Source of the DNA: Piscibacillus sp052246295
GTDB lineage: Bacteria > Bacillota > Bacilli > Bacillales > Alkalibacillaceae
Direction: 5' to 3' (one strand)
Length of the DNA: 22,509 bases
Assembly: GCA_052246295.1 (NCBI GenBank)
Contig: JBQQCO010000031.1
The notes under the pieces are model-generated. The model did no database searches. It was not told the DNA's origin and saw nothing but the letters and a program-made list of their open reading frames with translations. How positions within the stretch are numbered: position 1 is the stretch's first letter; every line of letters starts with the position of its first letter. Both the position numbers and the translations under genes were made by a program. Below are positions 6,932 through 14,352 of the stretch, in pieces.

Positions 6932-6965
6932 AAAAAAGCGCCTACCTTATAGTAGACGCTTTTTT
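6932..6965. terminator. Bidirectional terminator between BCCT gene and LacI regulator
   Basis: AAAAAAGCG (6932-6940) pairs with CGCTTTTTT (6957-6965). After one mismatch, CTAC pairs with GTAG around loop CTTATA. T-runs occur on both strands. It ends one base before the stop of the regulator gene. Confidence 0.9.
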
Positions 6966-7985
6966 CTATGGTGTACCACAAGAATTTCGAACCACTAATT
7001 GATGCGGAATTGTAATACGACGTGGTAATAAATTAGGCTGCTCAATATGATCAAACAGACATTGTGCCGCTTCATGTCCAAGTTTAAAAATATTAATATC
7101 AACCGATGTTAATGAAGGATTAGCCAACTCAGAAAAAATAACATTATTAAAGCTCACCACTGAGATGTCTTCCTTTACTTTCTTACCTATCTGCTCAAGC
7201 GTGTTAACAATACCAAATGCCATAATATCATCTGTTACAACTAAACCTGTAGGCGGCTCATCCAATGACATTAATTCGTGAACAGCATCTCGTCCACCCT
7301 CACGCAGAAACTCATGATGCACAATGTATTCATCTTTTCGCTTGATACCTGCATCTTTTAATGCCTCAATATAACCATTCATACGGTCAACCGTCACAAC
7401 CAACTCCATGCCTCCACCTACAAAAGCAATTCGCTTATGACCTAAATGGATTAGGTGCATGGTCGCTTCATAAGCAGCTTTCACATTATCATTATCAACA
7501 AACGTAATATTTGATTCATCCCCATCAGGCTTTCCTATTAAGGTAAAAGGAAAATCCTTTTCTAACAAATAATCAAGCATAGGGTCATTAACTTTTGAGG
7601 CCAATAATATTAAACCATCCACTCGACGACCTTGTACGATATCATAAACACCCTGCATAATTTCATCTTCTGAATTCCCTGTTGTCATATAAATCCCGTA
7701 ATTCTTATCATGAGATTTGGTGCTAATTCCTCGGATGACTTCCGGGAAAAAAGGGTTTTGAAAAACTTTATCACCAGAGCTTGGCATCACTAATCCAATT
7801 GTTTGCGTGTTACGACTGACTAAGCTTCTTGCTGTATAGTTAGGATGATAACCTAACTCACTCATCGCCTCACGTACGACTTCCTTAGTTCTTAAGCTAA
7901 TCTTTGGATTATTTGCAATCACTCGTGACACAGTTGATGGTGATACATTTGCTAATTTAGCTACATCTTTGATCGTCGGTGTCAT
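6966..7985 (-). CDS. malR: LacI-family transcriptional regulator of the maltodextrin operon (MalR/MdxR type)
   Basis: The product is 339 residues, full length for the family. The N-terminal helix-turn-helix is TIKDVAKLANVSPSTVSRVI (3-22), followed by the hinge segment NYTARSLVSRNT and a periplasmic-binding-like effector domain starting near TIGLV. It likely binds a maltose or maltodextrin ligand and represses the locus. The probable operators are the GCAAACG-type palindromes at 14069-14080 and 14128-14139 and a weaker one at 14313-14324. It is the last gene of the mdx operon, 30 bases after the GH31 gene, with its own AGGGGG ribosome site. This placement implies autoregulation with the genes it controls. 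The maltodextrin role is inferred from context. Confidence 0.88.
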   Translation of the reverse strand: MTPTIKDVAKLANVSPSTVSRVIANNPKISLRTKEVVREAMSELGYHPNYTARSLVSRNTQTIGLVMPSSGDKVFQNPFFPEVIRGISTKSHDKNYGIYMTTGNSEDEIMQGVYDIVQGRRVDGLILLASKVNDPMLDYLLEKDFPFTLIGKPDGDESNITFVDNDNVKAAYEATMHLIHLGHKRIAFVGGGMELVVTVDRMNGYIEALKDAGIKRKDEYIVHHEFLREGGRDAVHELMSLDEPPTGLVVTDDIMAFGIVNTLEQIGKKVKEDISVVSFNNVIFSELANPSLTSVDINIFKLGHEAAQCLFDHIEQPNLLPRRITIPHQLVVRNSCGTP

Positions 7986-8015
7986 GACTACTTTTCCCCC
8001 TATGCTACTCCTAAT

Positions 8016-10382
8016 CTACCATGCCTTTTTAAAAGAAACATACCCTTCTTGAACTTTAACATCACTAATGTTCTCTCCATTATATATAATGGTATCTTTT
8101 GAAGAAACTCCATGAATCTTATAAGCGATCTCTTTCCACTTAGGTTTATATTGTTGATGACTTACTTTTGAATCTATTAATACAGCGTCGCTACTTTGTT
8201 TTACATTTAGTTCTAATGTGAAATACTCTTTCTGTTGGTAATTAAACGTTTCACCATCATCATCATACAATTCATATAGTGCTCCGTTCTCTGATGGATA
8301 AATATGAATGGTCATTTCGTCCACATCATGTGCCGTAGATGGTTTAACATTAGCTTCAGGCAATATCGCTCCACTCTTTACATAAATAGGAAGATGATCA
8401 AGTTCAGCGTGTGCAATGATTCGCTGACCACCTTCATATGTTTCTCCCGTCCAATAATCGTGCCAAATACCCTTTGGCAAATAAACGATTCGATCTTTAA
8501 CACCCGGACGTAATACAGGCGCTATTATAACATTAGATCCAATTAGGAATTGGTCTGATAACTGGTAAGTCTCCTCATCATCTGGATACTCCATAAATAA
8601 TGGGCGCATCACTGGAACACCTGTTTCAGAGGCCTCTTTAAACAACTTATATATGTGAGGTAACCATTTATATCGAAGTTGAATGTACTTCTTAATAATT
8701 GCTTCATACTTTTCTCCAAATTGCCACGGTTCTTGATAGACGAACTCAATCGCGCTATGGTTTCGGAAAAATGGTGTAAAGGTGCCAAATTGAGTCCAGC
8801 GGGTTAACAATTCACCATTCGTATCATGTGCAAAACCACCAACATCAGGTCCAGAATAAGCCACACCAGATACACCAAGATTTAAACACATCGGTATAGC
8901 CATTTCTAAGTGTTCCCAGAAACTTCGGTTATCCCCTGTCCATACTGCCGCATACTTCTGCACACCTGCATAACCGGCTCTAGTTAATAAAAATGGACGC
9001 TTCTGATCTAGTAACTCCTTCATTCCGTTATACGTCGCTTCACCCATTAGATAACCATACACATTATGAAGCTCACGGTGGGTTTTTGGATTGCCATCGT
9101 TATCGTGCATCACATCAACATCCATCGTTTTCGTTTCATTGAAAACGGCTGGTTCGTTCATGTCGTTCCAAATGCCTTCAATTCCTAGTTCTGTATAAAA
9201 CTTATGGCTTTCCCCCCACCATTTACGGGTTGATTCTTTCGTAAAATCAGGGAATGCGCTCTTTCCAGGCCAAACATCTCCAAAGAAGATATTCCCCTCT
9301 AAATATTTACAAAATAAATCATTTGTTATACCTTCTTGGTAAATACTGTACTCCGCATCCACTTTGACCCCTGGGTCGACAATTGGAACTGCCCGTATTC
9401 CTTTTTCCTTCATATCCATAATAAGCTTTTTAGGGTCCGGGAAACGGTTTTGGTCAAATGTAAACACACGATAGCCATTCATATAATGGATATCAAGGTG
9501 AATCGCATCAACTGGTATCTCTTTATCTACAAAGTTCTGAACTAGCTCGCGTACTTCAGCATCCGTTTTATAGCTATAACGAGACTGGTGATAACCAAGC
9601 CCCCATTTAGGTGGTAAAGGCATTCTACCAGTTAGAGCTGTATATTGCTCTAATACCTCTTTAGGTGAAGGGCCCGCACACACATAGTAATCTAGCTGAC
9701 CACCTTCAGCTTCAAAACTATAAGTCTCTGATTGTTCAACCTTCATATTAAAAGTTGTTTTAAAAGTATTATCAAAGAAGATTCCCGTTGCACGACCTCT
9801 TCTTAATGTCATAAAAAAAGGAATCGATTCATATAACGGATCTGTTTCAGGGTTGTGTGGCGCGTATACGTCACTATTCCACATCGTATACTTTTCACCA
9901 CGTTTATCTAAAAATCCTGTCTTTTCACCAAATCCGTAGTAATGATCATCTTGATAAGCCTTTTTAAAACAAATCACATGGCCATCATTGTTGAAGCCCA
10001 TCCCTTGTGTAGCGTCAGAGACAAGAGAATACCCTTTAGTATCCAAAACATTTATTCGAAACGGCTCTTTACAAACTTGAACCTTAACGTGTTCAGATGA
10101 CAGAACTAACATATCCTCTTGTTCATCAACTTTTACATCAACAGAATCAGGGCCTTGTTCTACTGCAAAACTATTATTTAATTCCGGCTCCTGGTGTGGG
10201 TTCATGACAACACGAACAATGTCATCACGATAAAAAATTACATTCACATAAGCTTTTTCTGTTTGAAAAGCAAAAACTTGATCACGTTGAATGAATTGTT
10301 TTAAATTACCTATATCATGAAATGTTTGGTCTTTTAACTTTTTCTCTTTGCCAGGGTGTATCGCAAAGCTTGTATCTTGCAT
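8016..10382 (-). CDS. GH31 family alpha-glucosidase
   Basis: The product is 788 residues. It has an N-terminal beta-sandwich (about 30-250), a GH31 barrel and C-terminal beta domains. The nucleophile is Asp407 in IWNDMNEPAVF (404-414) and the acid/base is Asp484 in WTGDNRSFWEH (481-491). The substrate-region motif HNPETDPLYESIPFF (176-190) is typical of alpha-glucosidases rather than alpha-xylosidases. There is no signal peptide, so the enzyme is cytoplasmic and would release glucose from imported maltose and maltodextrins. AGGTGAG lies four bases before the ATG. It follows mdxG by 107 bases, a gap long enough for a secondary promoter, though only weak hexamers are seen there. B. subtilis uses a GH13 glucosidase (MalL) and a maltose phosphorylase at this point; neither is present here. 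Confidence 0.94.
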   Translation of the reverse strand: MQDTSFAIHPGKEKKLKDQTFHDIGNLKQFIQRDQVFAFQTEKAYVNVIFYRDDIVRVVMNPHQEPELNNSFAVEQGPDSVDVKVDEQEDMLVLSSEHVKVQVCKEPFRINVLDTKGYSLVSDATQGMGFNNDGHVICFKKAYQDDHYYGFGEKTGFLDKRGEKYTMWNSDVYAPHNPETDPLYESIPFFMTLRRGRATGIFFDNTFKTTFNMKVEQSETYSFEAEGGQLDYYVCAGPSPKEVLEQYTALTGRMPLPPKWGLGYHQSRYSYKTDAEVRELVQNFVDKEIPVDAIHLDIHYMNGYRVFTFDQNRFPDPKKLIMDMKEKGIRAVPIVDPGVKVDAEYSIYQEGITNDLFCKYLEGNIFFGDVWPGKSAFPDFTKESTRKWWGESHKFYTELGIEGIWNDMNEPAVFNETKTMDVDVMHDNDGNPKTHRELHNVYGYLMGEATYNGMKELLDQKRPFLLTRAGYAGVQKYAAVWTGDNRSFWEHLEMAIPMCLNLGVSGVAYSGPDVGGFAHDTNGELLTRWTQFGTFTPFFRNHSAIEFVYQEPWQFGEKYEAIIKKYIQLRYKWLPHIYKLFKEASETGVPVMRPLFMEYPDDEETYQLSDQFLIGSNVIIAPVLRPGVKDRIVYLPKGIWHDYWTGETYEGGQRIIAHAELDHLPIYVKSGAILPEANVKPSTAHDVDEMTIHIYPSENGALYELYDDDGETFNYQQKEYFTLELNVKQSSDAVLIDSKVSHQQYKPKWKEIAYKIHGVSSKDTIIYNGENISDVKVQEGYVSFKKAW

Positions 10383-10490
10383 GTTCTCACCTACTCTATG
10401 AAAGTACTAATGAATTTAATCCCGGATTACATTTAAAGCAACGCCGTGATTAACTAGATTAATTGGCTGTTTATTATAGTTGTGATTTAT

Positions 10491-11333
10491 TTAACCTTTC
10501 GTACCACCTGAAGTTAGCCCTGAGATTAAATAACGTTGTAAGGATAAGAATAAGATCGATATTGGGATTGCAATTAAGACTGCACCCGCTGCGAACTTTG
10601 TGAATTCAGCTCCAAAATTATTAGCTACTAAATCATATAGACCTACAGCTAACGTGTAATTTTCCTTACTTCTTAAAATCACTCGGGCTAAAATGAAATC
10701 CGTAAACGGAGTGATAAAAGCAAATAATGCAATGACCGCTAATATTGGTCTTACTAACGGTAATATAATCGTCCAAAAAATGCGAAAATGACCAGCTCCA
10801 TCCATCTTAGCGGATTCATCCAGTTCTTTAGGAATGGTCTCAAAGTAACCTTTTGCTAACCATGTATTCATCGGTAGCAATCCGCCAACGTAAATTAAAA
10901 TTAAAGCTAAATGAGTATCTATTAGCCCGGTAACAACCGCTAATACATAAATGGCGATTAACGCTGCAAAGTTGGGAATCATTTGCAGGATTAGAAATGT
11001 CATTAATCCGTATTTACGGCCTATAAATCTGTATCTTGAAAATGAATAAGCCATTAACGCAATCATGGATACTGTAATAATCATGGTTAAAAAGCATATT
11101 TTAAGCGTATTCCAATACCAAATTAAATAATCACTTTCTTCTGTATTAAACAACTCCTTATAATGTTTAAAGGTTGCATCCTCAGGAATCATACTAGACC
11201 CCGACAAACTATTACCTGGATTCAGCGATGAACCAAAAATCCATAGAACTGGATATAAAATAATAATCGCCGTTATGCTTATCGCAAAATACGTTAACGT
11301 TAAACGAATAATCTTTTGAGTTTTCATATTCAT
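10491..11333 (-). CDS. mdxG: Maltodextrin ABC transporter permease MdxG (MalG type)
   Basis: The product is 280 residues with six likely membrane helices. The cytoplasmic EAA-type loop, which docks the ATPase, reads ESAKMDGAGHFRIFWTIILP (173-192). It pairs with MdxF to form the channel for maltodextrins delivered by MdxE. The start ATG lies one base after the mdxF stop, so translation is probably coupled. The ribosome site AGAGGA is inside the end of mdxF. A second in-frame ATG at codon 3 is also possible. Substrate is inferred from the adjacent binding protein and glucosidases. Confidence 0.92.
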   Translation of the reverse strand: MNMKTQKIIRLTLTYFAISITAIIILYPVLWIFGSSLNPGNSLSGSSMIPEDATFKHYKELFNTEESDYLIWYWNTLKICFLTMIITVSMIALMAYSFSRYRFIGRKYGLMTFLILQMIPNFAALIAIYVLAVVTGLIDTHLALILIYVGGLLPMNTWLAKGYFETIPKELDESAKMDGAGHFRIFWTIILPLVRPILAVIALFAFITPFTDFILARVILRSKENYTLAVGLYDLVANNFGAEFTKFAAGAVLIAIPISILFLSLQRYLISGLTSGGTKG

Positions 11334-11334
11334 A

Positions 11335-12621
11335 TTACATCATATCCTCTTCTTGGAATGCTTTTGTTCTTCTAAACTGCCAAATGGCAACTGTTATGAC
11401 CACTAACGATAGCATCATTGTAATGGCAGCAGCTTTACCATATTGCCCTACATCTAAGGTTAACTTATAAATCCAGGAAATTAAGATGTCAGTAGCACCT
11501 GCTCCATTTTGACCTGGCACAGCTGGAGCACCACCATTAAATAAGAAAATCACGTTAAAGTTATTAAAGTTGAAAGTGTATTGTGTAATCATAATTGGTG
11601 CCGTTGCGTACATCACAATTGGAAATGTGATGGTCTTAAACTTCTGCCACATCGACGCTCCATCCACTGTAGCAGCTTCATATAATTCATTTGGTATTGA
11701 TTGTAGAACTCCCGTAACCATGACAAAAATAAACGGAAATCCTAACCACGATTGAATCATAATTAATGCAAATTTCGTCCAAAACGCATTGGTCATCCAT
11801 GAGATCGGATCAATCCCGAAGAACGCCAGAATATCATTATTAATCGTTCCAAAAGTATTGTTGAACATTCCAGCAAAAACTAGGATTGATACAAATGCTG
11901 GAACAGCCCAAGGTAGAATAAAAATCGTTCTGATCGTCTTCTTAAACTTAATATCTTTCTGATTAACTAACACAGCTAAGAAAATACCAATGGCGATTTG
12001 TAGAGTTGTAGCTGCAAACGTCCAAATAATTGTCCATTTAAACACGTTAAAGAACGTGTTACGCCATGTATCCATTTGGAAGATTTCAATATAGTTTTTG
12101 AACCCTACCCAATCAACCAGCTTAGCTGGTGGTGAGTTATTAATACTATAATTAGTAAAAGATAATAGAATGACGAACAAGATTGGAAAAATAACAACAA
12201 ATATTAATAAAAAGAAACCTGGAGACAACATCAAATAAGGGAAACCTGTATCAATGAGGTTTTGGTATTGTTGACGTACGGAGTGTCTTGCCAACCCAAG
12301 ATCTCGTCTCTTACCGTTACGATAAGCATCTACCAGATTTATAATGTATACGGTTAACCCAATTGCTATAACTAGGAGCGCAATGATTCCTTGAACTAAA
12401 AGAAAAATAGAATGGTCTTCCATCGGGATCTCACCTAAAGTCACAATGCCCCATAACCCGATATCGATTATGTCCCAAAAAGCCGATAAAAAAATAACAG
12501 ATAAAAATAGAAAGGCACTGCCTTTAATATACTGCTTATTGTAAAATTGCCCTGCCCCAGGAAATATCGATAAATACAATGCTATTTTTCTATGATTTGT
12601 TTTAGCTTCAGTTATGTCCAT
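11335..12621 (-). CDS. mdxF: Maltodextrin ABC transporter permease MdxF (MalF type)
   Basis: The product is 428 residues, near the usual MdxF length. The first about 120 residues form an extra membrane module of about three helices. It starts with PGAGQFYN at 21-28, which resembles the PG-x-GQFYNG motif of TM2-type proteins. A binding-protein-dependent permease domain with about six helices follows, with the EAA loop EAATVDGAS at 315-323. An in-frame start at 12717 exists, but AGGGAG nine bases before ATG12621 and the family N-terminus favour 12621. The ribosome site can pair partly with TTCCCT upstream, which might lower translation relative to mdxE. The gap after mdxE is about 100 bases. 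Confidence 0.92.
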   Translation of the reverse strand: MDITEAKTNHRKIALYLSIFPGAGQFYNKQYIKGSAFLFLSVIFLSAFWDIIDIGLWGIVTLGEIPMEDHSIFLLVQGIIALLVIAIGLTVYIINLVDAYRNGKRRDLGLARHSVRQQYQNLIDTGFPYLMLSPGFFLLIFVVIFPILFVILLSFTNYSINNSPPAKLVDWVGFKNYIEIFQMDTWRNTFFNVFKWTIIWTFAATTLQIAIGIFLAVLVNQKDIKFKKTIRTIFILPWAVPAFVSILVFAGMFNNTFGTINNDILAFFGIDPISWMTNAFWTKFALIMIQSWLGFPFIFVMVTGVLQSIPNELYEAATVDGASMWQKFKTITFPIVMYATAPIMITQYTFNFNNFNVIFLFNGGAPAVPGQNGAGATDILISWIYKLTLDVGQYGKAAAITMMLSLVVITVAIWQFRRTKAFQEEDMM

Positions 12622-12723
12622 TTTAAGATACTCCCTTTCCAACTCTTCGTAGAGGGAAATACATTCGGTTAAAAAGTTATGTATAGATGAACGAGCAGTA
12701 CATAGCGTACCGCCCATTCAAGG

Positions 12724-14031
12724 TTATTCACTCTTACTTGTTTGGATATTTTCCTCAATTGCTTTTACAGCATCATCCAATGCTTGTTGAGGGTCTTGTT
12801 CACCCATAGCAATTAACTGTAACGCAGTCGCCATTGGCTCCCAAACTTGACCCATTTCAGGAATATTAGGCATTGGAACACCACGTTGTGATTGAATTGC
12901 AACTGCTTGAGCTACTTCATCATCCGCAATAATTGGATCTTCAATTAATGCTTTTACCGGTGGGATTTCAGCAGTAATTTCAAAACGTTTCTTCGAGTTC
13001 TCCTCATTTGCTAAGAAAGTAATTAGCTTTGTAGCCCATTCTTTATTCTCAGAATGGTTACTTACGTTCCATGATTTCACCCCAACAAATGTTTGAGCGT
13101 GTTCGCCGTTAGATAGTTTTGGCATTGGTGCTGCACCATAATCAATACCAGCGTCACGCACACCCTGTACTGACCATGGACCATCCATCTTAGACGCTAC
13201 TTTTCCATCCTCAAATAATCCAGTTAAAGTAGATCCACCACTTTCACCAATAATACCTTCAGGGAATAACCCCTCTTCGTACCATTTTTGAATATACTGT
13301 GCACCATCTACTGCACCTTCATTGTTAAGACCAATGTCAGTAGAATCTAATGTTCCATCATTATCCTGGAACACATAACCGCCATAAGTAGCTAGAATTC
13401 CGTGTGCAAAGTAATAATTATCCCATAACGCCAAGAAAGCGTAGTTTTCACCATCGTTAAAGTCTTGTGCAAACTCGTATAACTCATCAAATGTTTCTGG
13501 AGCTTCATCTAAATGTTCTTTGTTATACATAAAGATTGGTGTTTCAGTCGCTTTTGGAAGGCCATAAATTTCACCTTCAAATGTGACTGCTGTTAATGCT
13601 GAATCAGTGTAAATATCTAACACTGACTGATCCACTTCAAGTGGAGCGATACTACCTTCATCAGCCAACTGACCAATTTGATCGTGTGGTAGCGTAATAA
13701 CATCTGGCCCTGTGCCAGCTGGACCGTCTAGGCGTAACTGTTCCTTTTGTTTTGTCGCCATTTCTAACTCTTCCACAACGACTTCAATTCCATGTTCTTC
13801 TTCGAAAGCAGCAATTGCCTCTTCAATACCAACAGATTTATCTTCATCTGCCCATACTTTTAATTGATCAGGCTTATCGGCATCTGCTTCTCCTTCAGCC
13901 TCTTCATTACCAGTTTCCTCAGTTTGACCTTCCTCTTCACCTTCTGAAGAGTCACGGTCTGGCCCACATGCAGCTAGCACTAATAGTAGCGAAGCTAATA
14001 AAGCCATTAACATAAATAAGCTTTTCTTCAT
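12724..14031 (-). CDS. mdxE: Maltodextrin-binding lipoprotein MdxE (MalE type)
   Basis: The product is 435 residues. The signal peptide ends in the lipobox L-A-A-C, with Cys22 lipidated. A very acidic linker follows (about 15 Asp/Glu in residues 23-55), then a family 1 solute-binding fold starting at LKVWADEDKS. Family features include the AFEEEHGIEVVVEE strand-helix, TGPDVITLPHDQIGQLA and the MDGPWSV region typical of MalE homologues. It captures maltodextrins outside the membrane and hands them to MdxF/MdxG. It is the first gene of the operon, with AAGGGGGA before its ATG. Its promoter is overlaid by a LacI-type operator. The acidic linker suggests life in high salt. Confidence 0.94.
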   Translation of the reverse strand: MKKSLFMLMALLASLLLVLAACGPDRDSSEGEEEGQTEETGNEEAEGEADADKPDQLKVWADEDKSVGIEEAIAAFEEEHGIEVVVEELEMATKQKEQLRLDGPAGTGPDVITLPHDQIGQLADEGSIAPLEVDQSVLDIYTDSALTAVTFEGEIYGLPKATETPIFMYNKEHLDEAPETFDELYEFAQDFNDGENYAFLALWDNYYFAHGILATYGGYVFQDNDGTLDSTDIGLNNEGAVDGAQYIQKWYEEGLFPEGIIGESGGSTLTGLFEDGKVASKMDGPWSVQGVRDAGIDYGAAPMPKLSNGEHAQTFVGVKSWNVSNHSENKEWATKLITFLANEENSKKRFEITAEIPPVKALIEDPIIADDEVAQAVAIQSQRGVPMPNIPEMGQVWEPMATALQLIAMGEQDPQQALDDAVKAIEENIQTSKSE

Positions 14032-14068
14032 TAAAAATCCCCCTTAAATGTTTTAAAAACAAATTAAC

Positions 14069-14080
14069 GCAACCGTTTGC
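14069..14080. promoter_or_regulatory. LacI-family operator O1 (MalR or CcpA)
   Basis: GCAACCGTTTGC matches 11 of 12 bases of the palindrome GCAAACGTTTGC used by MalR-type LacI regulators and related to cre sites. It lies in the mdxE leader, about 35 bases downstream of the predicted start point and 59 bases centre to centre from O2. Confidence 0.6.
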
Positions 14081-14117
14081 ATTACGTAAATTTAAGAAAG
14101 CGATTTTAAAGGTTGCT

Positions 14118-14146
14118 ATTATGTAATGAAAACGTTTGCACGCAAT
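14118..14146 (-). promoter_or_regulatory. Candidate mdxE operon promoter
   Basis: The -10 CATAAT (14118-14123) has five of six consensus bases. A weak -35, TTGCGT at 14140-14145 or ATTGCG at 14141-14146, lies 16-17 bases upstream on the minus strand. The spacer is almost wholly occupied by operator O2. Confidence 0.45.
14128..14139. promoter_or_regulatory. LacI-family operator O2 (MalR or CcpA)
   Basis: GAAAACGTTTGC matches 11 of 12 bases of GCAAACGTTTGC. It sits between the -35 and -10 of the mdxE promoter, where bound repressor would block RNA polymerase. The surrounding TGAAAACGTTTGCA is also one mismatch from the cre consensus, so CcpA could share the site. Confidence 0.65.
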
Positions 14147-14273
14147 TTACATATATTATAAACGCCTAATAGACAAAATTGCAAGACAAATTTTATAAAA
14201 AAACATTAACCATTCCTCTAAACCTTATCATTAAAGACTTACTAGCTATAAATTTTTTCAAAATAAAATACTC

Positions 14274-14302
14274 TTGCGACAGATACATATTTATGCCATG
14301 AT
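14274..14302 (+). promoter_or_regulatory. Candidate cyclomaltodextrinase promoter
   Basis: TTGCGA (14274-14279) and CATGAT (14297-14302), each four of six, are separated by 17 bases. This is the best sigma-A match I could find upstream of the rightward gene, but it is weak. Confidence 0.3.
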
Positions 14303-14312
14303 GATTTCAAGT

Positions 14313-14324
14313 GAATACGATTGC
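14313..14324. promoter_or_regulatory. Weak LacI-family operator O3
   Basis: GAATACGATTGC matches 9 of 12 bases of GCAAACGTTTGC. The flanked form TGAATACGATTGCA matches 12 of 14 cre positions. It lies just downstream of the candidate rightward promoter and before the ribosome site, a suitable place for a repressor to act. Confidence 0.35.
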
Positions 14325-14352
14325 ATAAATTCATGTTGAAAGGAGTCATGTT

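Larger units (their letters stand above)
14032..14352. promoter_or_regulatory. Divergent mdxE / cyclomaltodextrinase control region
   Basis: This 321-base AT-rich region between the mdxE and cyclomaltodextrinase start codons holds no gene. It contains the candidate mdxE promoter (14118-14146), a candidate promoter for the rightward gene (14274-14302) and three LacI-type operator matches. Bases 14150-14270 show no recognisable signal. Confidence 0.75.

Noticed and set aside
10383..10490. Separate regulated promoter for the GH31 gene
   Set aside because: The 107-base gap contains only weak hexamers (TTGCTT and TAAATT) and no GCAAACG-type operator, so I did not call a promoter.
12622..12717. 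In-frame N-terminal extension of MdxF by 32 residues
   Set aside because: No ribosome site fits a start at 12717, while AGGGAG is correctly placed before ATG12621 and the shorter protein has the normal family length.
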